From positions 39,377,193 to 39,441,192 of the forward strand of contig NC_089723.1 of the NCBI RefSeq assembly GCF_035083965.1: 64,000 nt of DNA. Reading direction: 5' to 3'. A program made the translations under genes and the position numbers. The DNA comes from Branchiostoma lanceolatum. Its lineage: Eukaryota > Chordata > Leptocardii > Amphioxiformes > Branchiostomatidae. Of the stretch, positions 35,445-45,649 are shown piece after piece (positions within the stretch are counted from its first letter, which is position 1; each line of letters begins with the position of its first letter). Below the pieces are notes generated by a model that did not search any database, was not told the DNA's origin, and saw only the letters and a program-made list of their open reading frames with translations.

Positions 35445-38400
35445 GATAAAGCTACATGTAGACTAAAGCAGAAACATTACCTCGTACGATGGCGTTTCAT
35501 AAATGTGCTCTATGTTCATGTTTTCAAAGTAGACTGCGACTTGGATGAAGCCCTCCCTGCAAAGTTGAGAATATCCTTATCATTACAGAGTAGATGCCGA
35601 TATCAACGGTTTATGAGAAAAATTGCATATGTCAGGATAGAGATTGCGATCTGTCAGAATCGGCGATTCTATCGGTAGAGATCCCGATCGGAGTCTCTGT
35701 CAACAGAAACTCAGATACCTTGGTCATACCCACCCGAGAAAACATACATTTCAATGCGGAATGCGCCAGAAGTTGAGGGAGTTTTGTGTCTTCGAACATG
35801 AAACTGTAGCAACTTTGATTCCAATCTCCGAATCCGGTATTCGAATTTCTGACGGCCGCGCAACCGGCGTGCTCGAAATGCGTTCGAAATATTCTATGGA
35901 AGCCTGTGTGATAACCCTCCCGAACCCTATGTGATCCGGATAGTTATCACACGGTCCGGAACACCCGTATCAGGCCCAGGCATGACATAATGTTGGTTCT
36001 CGTTACGAGAGTTCCCAGAACACTCACCTCACTGCTGCCGCCGTTCCGAGATTCCCGAACCCCGTACCGTGTCTGTTCATCATGTCTTCAATAAACGTCT
36101 CCTGGAAATATTCACCAGGAAGTTAGTTTTCATGGAAGAACTTCAAATGTCTGTAGCAAAGTTGAACTGGTAATTTCTAACACAACAATTGGACTCTACC
36201 AAATCTTCGACTGACCAACTATTTTTCAAGGAATGAGGTTGGACAGTCGAAAATTTAGGTAAGGCCAATTTTTGTGCAGGAAATTCCAGTTTGACTTTGC
36301 TTCAGAATGATTTTTACCTACACAGATAAACTAATTGTCGACTAAACGGGGGCTACGATTTGCTCCTTAGTTATTGAGTCGCAGTTACATCAAGCATTAA
36401 CTGACTACAAATGGTAGATACCTACAACCCATCATAAGTTAGACTCAAGTAGGTAAGGAAGGATTTCTTGGAATACACTCTCATACTTACGGTATATAGA
36501 GGTGCCGGCCACTCACCGAAGCCAACAGACGACGAAAAGATTGTCTCCCTAAACAAGGGTAAACATGTCGTTAATGTCATTTGCTCAAAACAAACCATCA
36601 GTAAACATTAGAAACAGTCAACAGGTTGTACATTGTCTAGTAACGCCAGATAGAATTTAGTACACTAGCAAAACTATTTGTACGCCTAATTAATCTCTTA
36701 CTTAAGTCTAGATGCCAGACTGTTTTCAGGGCATACACAGGCTCTAACATAGGGGATGGGGTCTGTGGTAAAATTTTCTCGGGGCAAGGTGGCTTTGGAG
36801 CCGAGCAGCTGGCCTGTGTAGGCCCTGGAATCAGTCTGGCATCCCGGCTACTCTTACCTGCACGCCGCTGGACAGTCGCACTGCAGGGAACCGTTCTGGT
36901 ACAGCTTCTTGAAGACAGTCCTGCATGGATCTAGGATGGCACAGGACATGAAATTCAATTTTGCCACGGTTCAAGTAAAGCTAATAGTCCCCACTGCGTA
37001 GAGGTCTTGTGAATATTACCCAAATTCCCAGTTGCAACTAAGCCACATCCAGGACCGCATTTACAGCTAAACCTTAACCCCTAACCGTAGCCCTAACCCT
37101 AACCCTAACCCGACCACTGACCCCAACCCTAACCTGAACCTGAACCCGAACCCTACTGAGGTCATTTACTTAGAGCTAAGTTATACGTTCGTCTGTATTT
37201 TTGTGGGTCAGCCGCTACCAGCGAAAGCTGCCTTGGCTGACCCAGTGTAATGACTTGTCTCATTGTGAATAAATGTTATGCTCTGGAAAACTCGCCTCAC
37301 CCTTTGGATGACAGGGCACTTCGTTGTCCGGGATCTTGATGTACGGATCCGCGCACCCGCACCTCTCCACTATCTGCTGCTGAAGGCACGTCTTCTCGCA
37401 CAGCTTCACGGAGTAGGAGTAGCTTTCCGGAAACAGCCTGATGTCACTTCCGTTCTTCAGCCGATAGAACCCCTTGTCTTTTCCGTCTGTACAAGGACCG
37501 TAATTTCCGCCCTTGCGTTCCAGCAGGGTCTGGAAAAGTTGCGATATAAGCAAGGATAAATCCAGTCATGAACAGTGATGAGAGGGAATATAAAGTCAGT
37601 TACGTTTGGAAGCACATTCTTCACACTACATCAGCGACACCTAACTGTATTGCGAAGTAGAACCATCAATTGCCCTCAGGAAGATGGCAGACGGTCGCCA
37701 AAACGTCGGATATCTTATCAACACTTCTGTTGTGTACACAATTTTTTATCCAGAGATTAACCAACCTACTAGTTGTTTTTGCACTAAATTGCCTAACCTG
37801 GCTCAGCCCGATAGACAATGTGTATCCAGGTGGTAGGGAGATGACCTCCTCCCGGCAAACTTACCTGGCTCAGCCCGACGGACACGGTGTTATCCAGGCG
37901 GCAGGGATATGCCCTACTCTCCGGCAAATTTACCTGGCTCAGCCCGATGGAAACAGTGTACCCAGGCGGTAGAGAGACGCTCTCCTCTCCGGCAAACTTA
38001 CCTGGCTCAGCCCGATGGACACGATGTATCCGGGCGGTAGGGAGACGCCCTCCTCCCCGCCGAACTTACCTGGCTCAGCCCGATGGACACGGTGTACCCA
38101 GACGGGAGGGAGACGCCCTCGTCCCCGCCAAACTTACCTGGCTCAGCCCGATGGACACGGTGTATCCAGGCGGCAGGGAGACGCCCTCCTCCCCGGCGAA
38201 CTTACCTGGCTCAGCCCGATGGACACGGTGTACCCAGGCGGTAGGGAGATGCCCTCCTCCCCGGAGAGCTTACCTGGCTCAGCCCGATGGACACGGTGTA
38301 CCCAGGCGGTAGGGAGACGCCCTCCTCCCGCCAAACTTACCTGGCTCAGCCCGATGGTCACGGTGTACCCGGGCGGTAGGGAGATGCCCTCCTCCCGGCG

Positions 38401-41400
38401 AACTTACCTGGCTCAGCCCGATGGACACAGTGTACCCAGGCGGAAGGGAGATGCCCTCTTCCCCGGCGAACGGGTACTGTGTGTGCTCGTGGATGAGCAG
38501 CCGGGCTCCCGCTGCAGGGGTCAGGTCACTCAGGTACTCGTCCGGATCCAGGAATAGGGTCAACTGAAGACCTGTGGTTACACGAAGACACGTATTTCAA
38601 CGTCAACTCAGGTCTTATTTAAAAGGTTTGCTCCAAGTTCAAAGGCATACCCTTGAGGTAAACGGCGTGTATCTAAAAAAAGACACTTCTGTGTACGTGT
38701 ATGGAGGCATTGGTTTTAATGTGCCTGTCTGTTTGTCTGTCTGTGTTTAGCGCTTTTTATCCATACGATGATTATATACACGTCTCACCTCAGAGTGACA
38801 GGAAATGAAAGGCAAGAGTTCAGTCCTCTATAAACCTTGTCTGACAGCTGACAGATATTCCATGTCACGGGGTCAATGGAAGAGGCTACTAATTCACGAG
38901 CAGGTCTGTTGGTCTGTTCTCTCGCAGTTATACATTTTGCATACGCTATTCACGTCCATCATTGAAAAAATGAACAATGTACACATACATTGTAAATCAA
39001 CACCTTACTTGCATCATTACTGAACTTCAATCAAACATGGCAATCGAGAACTGTAAATATTTCACGGAGGTTTGAGATCCTCGAACGCTTGTAGCATGAC
39101 GTGGGTCTCACCGTGTAGCGGCCCAGGCTGTTTGGCGGTCCAGAAGGCTCCGCCCCTGGTTTGACCGCTGTTGAAGATGAAACAGTTTCCGTACGTTTCG
39201 TCCAATATCGTCACAAAATCCCTGCACCAAAGGAAAACAAGCATGATCACAATTAACAATACATTTAGCCTGGACGTCAGACTGTTTATATGGCCTACAT
39301 GGGACAGCTTCTCGGGCCAAGATGTTTCTCAGGGTCTAACTCAGGGAGGTTGTGGTAAAATTTTGTCAGGGGCATGCTGGCCCCGGAGCCGAGGACCTGG
39401 CCTGTGTTGGGCCTGGGAGTAGTCTAGAATCCAGGCTAGAATACCTTCTACCCTGAACATTCTGTAAAATTGTTAGAAAACTAGTGAAGTGGAAAATGGG
39501 GATGGCGCTAAATTGTGAGGTTCAGGCCACTGCTACAATAACATAAGTTTGACGTCAAAGGTCCATACATTATGCATGTGCAATCAACATAAGTACATCA
39601 GGTTTCTGCTTAAATGCCGTTGATATCTTTACGCTCTGTCGGAAGAACTCATGTATGCGTAATGAAACTCACACGATGCGTTATATTTTGACTGTACATT
39701 CTGTTTGTCCTTCACATTTACAACATTACAAACTTGATTGCACACCAATTGTATGCTAAAGTGCCAAGTAGTTATACATAACGACTCTTAGATATACGCC
39801 ACTCTATCTATAGGTAACGAAAACATGATAAAGTAAAATTATGATGATCAGAATGCACAGGAGACATTGTTAACATTACAAGTTTTGTCTGAGATAATCT
39901 GCGTAGAGCACTAGATACATATTGGCTTTGAAAAGAAAATTGAGTCAGGAAATAGAAGAAGTAGATTGAATGTCTATGTGCATGTACTAGACTTGGGTTA
40001 AGATTATGTTGGTTTTTACAATTGATATACGTGGGGCATACCAATAGAAGGATATATGATAAAATTGGCTTACTCTTCGGGGGAGCATATCCGGCCGTTA
40101 AATGTACACTCCTGTATGAAGTCCTGCTTGTCGTGCCCCATCTCGTTGCGGATGGTAGTGTTCAGGCTAGCGAGCAATGCAGAGAAGTTCTGGGCCTTCT
40201 CGTAGCTGACAGAAAGAGGCAGGCTCTCTTCATCCACCGCCAGTATCTCACCAGGAGGGACAGACTCCTCCGTGTCGTAGTACTCGTACTGCATGGGACG
40301 GAGAATAACAGCATCCCTGAATAGTTTCATCAGGCCAATCACTTGATAGCCAAGTTCTTTACACAGAACCAGTACACAATCAGCTCCCGATGTTTAAGTG
40401 ACCGTCTGTCACCTTCCTCAGGGTTATTCGGTATTTCAGGTGATTGTATACTGGTTGTGTGTAAAGGATGTTGTTATCCGGAATAACAGCATGGTTGCTC
40501 AAGTATATGTTAACATCTTCATCTTTTTTTATAGATTATCAATCTCTAGATATCTCAGGTGGTATACAGAACACACTTTAGTGAATCCTAATTTTGAGTC
40601 ACTTCCCTAAAATGTTTATTCAGAAGTTGAGCACACTTACGTCGGAAGTTGTTGTTGATAAAGGTTCAGTTGTCTCCCTTGTGCTTTGCCGAGTCGTTGC
40701 TTCCTCCCACTTGCTAGGTTCCTCTGATGATGGGTCCGATACTTTGACAGACTTTGATGAAGTTTCTGCTACTGCAGTAGTTAAGACTGGACCGTTCGAT
40801 GTAGAATTGTGTTTTAAAGGAGAAGTCAGTATCTTGGATGTCCCAATTGCCTGTCGAGAATGTATTTCTTGTGATGTTGTGGATATATCTGTTGTAGTGT
40901 TTAGTGAATCAGTACCTATTGTTGGCATTGTCGATTTGCCACTGGTTTCTTGTAAAGTGTCCGTTGTCGCTGAAGTTATTCGGGACGTAATGGCTAGATG
41001 GTCATTATTAGTACTTGACACAACGTCAGACGTCATAGTGGTATGATGTGACGTATTTGACGTCATGGTGGTCTGTAGTGACATGCCTGACGTCATAGTG
41101 GTCTGTTGTGACGTGAGTGACGACAAGTTGGTTTGTGGTGATGTGTTCGATGAGAAGTTCCCACCAGTTGATGTGGCAGAGGCAGAGGTGGTTATTTGCA
41201 AGGCATTTGATGGCGAATCAGCACCATGTAAAGTGCTCGACCTCCTTGTGCTTTGAGAGGAACTGTTCAATCGTATAGTAGTGTCGGCGGTCTCTTCTAA
41301 TGTCGTTCTTGTGGTACTGTTATCAGGCGGAGAGGACATAGTCTTCTCGTCTGATATGTTTGATGTCACCGTAGATAATGAGGAATCAAGAGACGATAAA

Positions 41401-43676
41401 GTTGTACCCTGTGATGTGTCCGAAATTACTGTCCTCTCTCGCACCATGTTTGTTGTGGATGCATTGCCCGCATGCAGAGTTGTTTCTGTTGGTGTGTACG
41501 TTGTCTGAGTGGTCCCTTTTGACACATTTGTTGTCACAAAAGTTTCAAATGTTGATCTAGAAGTATTTTGCGATATATCTGACGTAGCTACAGTTGTCGA
41601 TTGTAGTGTGTCCAATGATAAGGTGGTCCCACGGGACATATTTGTCGCCATGTTGCTTTCTGATGAAGCGTCCAATGTTGTTACAGTTGTATTCTGTGTC
41701 AGGGTTGGTGTAACACTGCTGTCAAGTGTTGATCTATTCAATTGGGCAACAGAAGTCTCTCGTGACTCTGTGTTTACTGTTGAAGTGCCCCAGGTCGCAT
41801 TGCTCTCTTGTGACATACTGGATGGTTCGGTGTTTGTTTCCGACGTTTCCCACTCTGTTGCCGTGATCTCTTGAAATATTTCTGAAGTCATTGCAATTTC
41901 TGTAGCACTCTCTGTTACGATGGTCTCTTCTAATGCATCTTTTGTCATTGCAGTTCCTGAAGTGGTCCAGCTTGCACTGCTCTCTTGTGACAGACCCGAT
42001 GGTTCGGTGTTTGTTTCAGACGTTTCCCATTCTGTTACAGTCATGTCTTGAAATATCTCTGATGTCATTGTATTTTCTATGGTAGTTTCTGTTACGGTAT
42101 TCTCTTGTAATGTGTCTGATGCCATGGCGGTTTCTGACGTGGTCCCCTGAACAGTGATCGTGCTTATTGTTGGGTCTAATATTACAGGGGTCCCTTGGGA
42201 CGTATTTGATGTTACGGTGTTTGATGATGAAATGTTCCAAATGAAAGTGGTCTCTTTTGGCGTATTCGATGATACTGTGCTTGTCGATGTGTTCCATTGT
42301 AAAGTAGAGTCTGTGGACATGTTTGATGACACTGTGCTTGCCGATGTGTTCCATTGTACAGTAGAGTCTGTGGACATATTTGATGACACTGTGTTTGCCG
42401 ATGTGTTCCATTGTACAGTAGAGTCTGTGGACATGTTTGATGACACTGTGCTTGCTGATGTGTTCCATTGTACAGTAGAGTCTGTGGAAATGTTTGATGT
42501 CGCTGTGCTTGCCGATGTGTTCCATTGTACAGTAGAGTCTGTGGACATGTTTGGTGGCAGAGTGTTTGTGGATGAAATGTTCCATGTTCCAACTGTCTGT
42601 CGAGACACGGTTGTTGTTAATTGGGGCATTGTTGTATCGTACGGTGGCGAATTGGTGCCAGGCAGTGCGTCCGACGTCGCAGTGGTCTCTGGTGGTGCAG
42701 TGTTTGAAGATGATGAGCCCATTGTTGTGGTGTTTACCGGTGATAGGTTTGTTGGTGGCGAAGTCTGTGCTGTAGTATTCGAGGAAGTGGTTAATGTTTC
42801 AGATGATGATGAAGAAGATGATAATAATAATGTTTCTGACGCGTAAGATACCGTAGTTGCCGTACTTGACATTCTAGTGACATCATCAAATGGGACCTCT
42901 GTGACTCTCCCTGCAGTGCTAGTGGGTGATGCTTGAACAATTCCCGTTGTAGTGTTCGATGACACTGTAGTTTGTTCTGGTGTCGTGGTTGGTGGTGATC
43001 CGCTGGTTCCCAGTGTAGTGTTCACCGTGTCCTGCTCCGTAGAGATCATGCCAGCATCTGTTATCCCTGTTGTCGCAGTTACATTGTTTATGGGTTCTGA
43101 AAACATCGACGATGTAGTTTTCATCTCTTCGGTACTGTTGTCCGCATCTCCACCCGGCGTAGTCGTCAGTGGAGTAGTCTTTCCTGTTAGCGACGTTGTC
43201 GTGTCATCTTGATAATATGAAGTGGATTCCGGTTCTTTTAATGTCGATGTACCACTTGTTGCTTCGGTGTTGCCTGATACACCATCTGCACTTGAAAATG
43301 TTGTCGCAACCGACACCTCTGTAGATGTAGAAGTGTCTGCTTCCCTCTTCTTTCTCCTGTTCTCTTGCGGTGCAACGTCTGTGAGGTTGCGTTTGGACCG
43401 TCTCACCGCGTTCAAGTTACAGATGGCAACGGCAGGAAACTTTATCTCAGGTTTAGAATCGATTTCTACGTTTGTAACTACCGGGTATGAAAAATATTTC
43501 ACCAGGATGTCGTGGAAATTGTAGATGAAGTACGCGCACGCCCCGAGAAATAGCAGCGACCACATAACCCGACGGACCATCGATGTGGCCGTGCTTGTGC
43601 GGGGGATGCCATGGGCGGAGGAATTCTCGCGAAAGTTTTTCCACAGCCCGCCCAGGGATTTACCATCGTCCGCCAT
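34672..43676 (-). CDS. DEG/ENaC (amiloride-sensitive) sodium channel subunit with mucin-like insertion (10 coding exons)
   Basis: Joining 43676-40641, 40288-40074, 39221-39112, 38571-38408, 37529-37301, 36930-36858, 36548-36491, 36101-36028, 35556-35481 and 35064-34672 gives 4428 nt (1475 aa) with all phases matching. Residue 22-23 is the conserved N-terminal His-Gly gating motif; TM1 spans ~37-57, then FPAVAICNLN (80-89). The ectodomain keeps LTLFLD, TPAAGARLLIH, LPPGYTVSIGL and Cys-rich QCDCPAAC. TM2 (GGQLGLWMGISIMTVIE) has the GxS selectivity motif. These channels are plasma-membrane trimers passing Na+. Family members are usually 500-700 aa. The excess is a Ser/Thr/Asn-rich segment (~115-1010) with many N-x-S/T sites. 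RRKKR at 107-111 is a furin-type site just before it. The ATG chosen (AAGATGG) has a strong context; an in-frame ATG at 43724 is weaker. Subtype (ENaC, ASIC or FaNaC-like) not resolved. Confidence 0.92.
34790..34890 (-). repeat. coding ~36-bp minisatellite in channel tail
   Basis: Three to four units of GGCAGGGCCCCGGGGAAG-type sequence on the + strand encode GPADGLTGLPR repeats. Confidence 0.85.
35085..35225. repeat. degenerate (ATCA)n tract in intron 9
   Basis: AATCAATCAATCGACTAACC-type tetranucleotide repeats beginning about 20 bp from the exon 10 acceptor. Confidence 0.85.
35368..35441. repeat. (TA)n microsatellite in intron 9
   Basis: About 35 TA units, starting ~40 nt downstream of the exon 9 donor in the direction of transcription. 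Confidence 0.97.
35481..35556 (-). CDS. channel exon 9
   Basis: Encodes EGFIQVAVYFENMNIEHIYE then TPSYE, the pre-TM2 beta strand seen as LNIFFKELN-like in ENaC. Acceptor TTTGCAG and donor GTAATG. Phase 2 to 0. Confidence 0.9.
36028..36101 (-). CDS. channel exon 8
   Basis: 74 nt encoding ETFIEDMMNRHGTGFGNLGT then AAAV, between ATTTCCAG and GTGAGT. Phase 0 to 2. The position matches the variable palm-to-wrist segment. Confidence 0.78.
36491..36548 (-). CDS. channel exon 7
   Basis: 58 nt encoding ETIFSSSVGFGEWPAPLYT. The WPA corresponds to the WP motif after the Cys-rich segment in this family. An internal GTGAGT (36516) would be an alternative donor. Confidence 0.85.
36695..36845. repeat. intronic repeat, copy 1 (AGATGCCAGACTG family)
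   Basis: It shares GTGGTAAAATTTT, GGAGCCGAG, CTGGCCTGTGT and GGCCTGG with 39265-39440 in intron 3 of the same gene. Both copies begin and end with short inverted TCTAGAT/GTCTGGCAT motifs. Confidence 0.65.
36858..36930 (-). CDS. channel exon 6: Cys-rich segment
   Basis: Encodes PCRTVFKKLYQNGSLQCDCP then AAC. The CDCPAAC pattern is the family C-x-C-x3-C motif. Phase 1 to 2. Confidence 0.92.
37060..37155. repeat. degenerate telomere-like (CCCTAA)n patch
   Basis: About 15 units of CCCTAACCCTAACCCTAACC with CCTGAACC and CCCGACC variants inside intron 5. The chordate telomere unit is TTAGGG, so it resembles an interstitial telomeric repeat. Confidence 0.8.
37301..37529 (-). CDS. channel exon 5
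   Basis: 229 nt encoding TLLERKGGNYGPCTDGKDKG, then SYSVKLCEKTCLQQQIVERC and GCADPYIKIPDNEVPCHPK. The conserved C-x3-C and CGC motifs of the thumb are present. Phase 0 to 1. Confidence 0.94.
37600..37760. mobile_element. partial MITE (GCGACACCTA family) in intron 4
   Basis: ATCAGCGACACCTAACTG, GGAAGATGGCAGACGGTCGC and AAAACGTCGGATATCTTATC match the right half of the element at 48841-49100. Confidence 0.6.
37793..38470 (-). repeat. minisatellite spanning the exon 4 splice donor, 10 copies
   Basis: CTTACCTGGCTCAGCCCGAT (donor complement plus exon end) recurs near 37793, 37860, 37929, 37997, 38065, 38133, 38201, 38270, 38336 and 38403, every 66-69 bp. Each unit holds ~57 nt of exon end (GEEGISLPPGYTVSIGLSQ) and the start of intron 4. 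Eight of ten keep CAG|GTAAGT; 37929 has GTAAAT and 37793 GTTAGG. Only the 38403 unit adjoins the rest of the exon. Confidence 0.95.
38408..38571 (-). CDS. channel exon 4
   Basis: 164 nt encoding GLQLTLFLDPDEYLSDLTPA then AGARLLIHEHTQYPFAGEEG, ISLPPGYTVSIGLSQ. This beta-ball/palm region is highly conserved in the family. It ends at the first of ten donor copies; use of a later donor would lengthen the exon by multiples of ~68 nt and usually shift the frame. Confidence 0.92.
38580..39111. other. intron 3, nothing recognised
   Basis: No repeat or extra exon identified in this intron. Confidence 0.5.
39112..39221 (-). CDS. channel exon 3
   Basis: 110 nt encoding DFVTILDETYGNCFIFNSGQ then TRGGAFWTAKQPGPLH. 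YGNCFIFN is the family YGNC-(Y/F)-(T/I)-FN motif. Donor GTGAGA. Confidence 0.93.
39265..39440. repeat. intronic repeat, copy 2 (AGATGCCAGACTG family)
   Basis: CTGGACGTCAGACTGTTTAT, GTGGTAAAATTTTGTCAGGG and GAGCCGAGGACCTGGCCTGT align with 36695-36845. Confidence 0.65.
39441..40073. other. intron 2, nothing recognised
   Basis: AT-rich with no open frame of interest. Confidence 0.5.
40074..40288 (-). CDS. channel exon 2
   Basis: 215 nt, acceptor CCATGCAG, donor GTAAGC. It encodes YEYYDTEESVPPGEILAVDE, then NTTIRNEMGHDKQDFIQECT and FNGRICSPE. The FIQECTFNGRIC stretch is the family C-x-FNG-x-C motif, directly preceding YGNC in exon 3. Confidence 0.93.
40350..40477. mobile_element. short MITE in intron 1
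   Basis: Inverted ends AAGTTCTTTACACAGAACCA and the complement of TGGTTGTGTGTAAAGGATGT flank GTGACCGTCTGTCACCTTCC, an internal block shared with the MITE at 48841. Confidence 0.7.
40641..43676 (-). CDS. channel exon 1: N-terminus, TM1 and mucin-like domain
   Basis: A single 3036-nt exon (1012 codons, phase 0 to the donor GAC|GTAAGT). The first ~100 codons are the standard channel start. The rest is a Thr/Ser/Asn-rich stretch of low complexity with NTS, NMS and NIS sites, expected to be heavily glycosylated. A + strand open frame overlapping it is only an antisense shadow. Confidence 0.9.
42235..42560 (-). repeat. coding 60-bp minisatellite in the mucin domain
   Basis: About five to six 60-bp units encode NMSTDSTVQWNTSASTVSS, in frame. 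Further out, diverged ETNTEPS and EIFQEMTVTEWETSE-type repeats occur. Confidence 0.92.
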
Positions 43677-43679
43677 CTT

Positions 43680-44595
43680 GACACGTCCCTGCCTTGTACA
43701 CGTCAGTACAACAGGTGATATCACTCAGGTCATGGTAAGAATTGTTTCACTCTATGCTCAGGTAAACATCATTTCCGCCACAAACTTGGGTACCCACCTG
43801 CTAAGACGTCCTCAGTGACGCTCAGGAACAAGTACATATTTTTGGCCGGAGAAATAAGAGGTTCTAATATTGTGCACGGCACTCGATTACATAGAAGTGG
43901 AATTGGAAACGATAAAACATGTAATGATAGGGTTGCGCACATTGGGTCATGAATATTTAATGACGACGAGAACAAAGGTGTCAAGCACCGTGAAATGAGG
44001 TTCGTATAATTACTGTTACACCAAACGCGTAGACCACTGCGGTTGGTTGTTTTTATCCATTGACGTCACATCTTATCAATAGAAATTCTAGCATCAACAT
44101 GTTATAGAGATGTTTACGAGCTATTACAGTATCAGCCTGAATATTTAGAGTGTCTTTACTGTTATTCATGTTATCAATAAAAGTAGATTAGCTGCTTAGA
44201 ATTATTAGACGTCACGTGCAAGTTGTTCTAAATTTTATCTGCTACAGTTGACGTGCAAAAAATTATTCTTCGTCATGTTGGCAGACAGATGTCCTTGTGT
44301 TGTGTGGTCAACCATTGTAATGAGTCATCTGTCACTTTTGATACGTTGTCAGCGTTGTCATCATAAACGTCATAGTGGGTTACTGTGCGCTGGCTGGTTT
44401 AGAAATTGTGCATCACCTGCTGGGCTTTGACGCAATACGCTTGGTCGTCACCTATTGTCAGGGACAACACTTAACTATTGTGGGGTCAGGGATAGATATT
44501 AGTTGTTTATGCATGTGCAGGCAACGCCTCTTCCCCATTACAATAATATCGTTATCATAGATAGGCTATAGATAATATAGCATCGTCAGTTGGAG
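43680..44595. other. 5' flank of the channel gene
   Basis: The promoter should lie here. No TATA box or CpG-rich block could be assigned with confidence, and no repeat recognised. Confidence 0.4.
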
Positions 44596-44599
44596 ATGC

Positions 44600-44942
44600 C
44601 ATCCGATATAATCGCATATGGGTATCTGTATCTGTATCTACATAGCCGGTATAACTGGCATTCGGCGCAACACACCAGCTTCGCAGGCACGCGGCGCGAC
44701 AGCAGCCGGTTATATTAAATACACTGAGCGCCCTGTCACACCTGGTCTTTTCATAGTCTCCAACCAGACCCAATGGATTGCAAAGACCGTATCCAACTGG
44801 AAGAAGGAGCTTGTAATACAATCCTTGGGTTGCGAAACGTACTTCCTCTGCCAGTTTGATACGGTCTTTATGCAACCTATAGATCTGCTTGGAGATTAGT
44901 CTTTTAACATCTAGCTGCAACCGTTCTGAAGTATATGTTAGT
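44600..44942. repeat. dispersed repeat, copy 1 (CATTCGGCG family)
   Basis: CCGGTATAACTGGCATTCGG, CGCAACACACCAGCTTCGCA, GGTTATATTAA and CATCTAGCTGCAACCGTTCT match a shorter copy at 58380-58540. Confidence 0.7.
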
Positions 44943-45115
44943 CCTTTGCACACCAGATGGTGCATAGGGCGGCGCCTGAAAAAGTAGTACTATTATGTGC
45001 TATTCTTAAAGTTTTGGTATGATTCGGCCGGGGATCAAACTCACGAACTACTGAATGCAAGGTAAGCACTCTTTCACATGTCATGCACTTATGCCCATGT
45101 GCTTCCCACAGAACG
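44943..45115 (-). mobile_element. tRNA-derived SINE (same family as 2648), shortened
   Basis: On the minus strand GAGTTTGATCCCCGGCCGAA is the B box and AGGCGCCGCCCTATGCACCA the tail, both matching the + strand copy at 2648-2905. Confidence 0.65.
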
Positions 45116-45164
45116 ATCAATTGTAATCAGTTTTAGCTCTATGGACCACTGACAAGTTTATGTA

Positions 45165-45645
45165 CCAGTGACATATGGTGGGGCTGCATGATGAGATCAG
45201 CGGAGTTGATTAGGAGGTTAAGAGGTCGGAAAGTCTGGTTAGACGTCAGAAGGAATCAGGACGAACGTTTGTGAACCTGTCGATCATTTCAGAGATAAGG
45301 GGATTTGTCTTGTACTATGAGACACGCAATTTCACACCATTATTGTATTTGTGCTGACACATAGATGGATAATAGACGTAGTTCGTATGTATTTCAGTCT
45401 TGGGGGATTGTTTCTCACGGCAGAGCAACCTGACAGGCGATTGCGCCTATTGTTCGTTGTCGTCACTAATACAAATATCATGAAATGACATGTGCACCTC
45501 CCATGGTGCTACAGAAAGGCCCCTTATCTGTACAATCATAGATACACTTTTGTCCTGATTCCGTCTGACGTCTAACCAGACTTTCCAACCTTATCTCCTC
45601 CAGTGATCTCATCATTTATCATCACCAGATGGCATGTCACCAGTT
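45165..45645. mobile_element. foldback MITE (~480 bp)
   Basis: GTGACATATGGTGG/CCAGATGGCATGTCAC mark the ends. GAAAGTCTGGTTAGACGTCA inverts TGACGTCTAACCAGACTTTC further in, and AGATAAGGGG inverts CCCCTTATCT in the centre. Confidence 0.75.
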
Positions 45646-45649
45646 CGTC

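Noticed and set aside
37225-37250. Hairpin GGGTCAGCC ... GGCTGACCC
   Set aside because: A single small palindrome inside an intron; no link to any known RNA or regulatory element.
37887-38557. + strand frames with repeated LAQPDGHGV
   Set aside because: Antisense to the donor-spanning minisatellite of the channel gene.
42154-42846. + strand 230-codon frame (also 41509-41874, 40594-41046)
   Set aside because: Antisense shadows of the low-complexity mucin-like exon, which has the splice signals and domain context on the minus strand.
44555-44965. 136-codon minus frame
   Set aside because: Lies in a dispersed repeat with a second copy at 58380; no domain.
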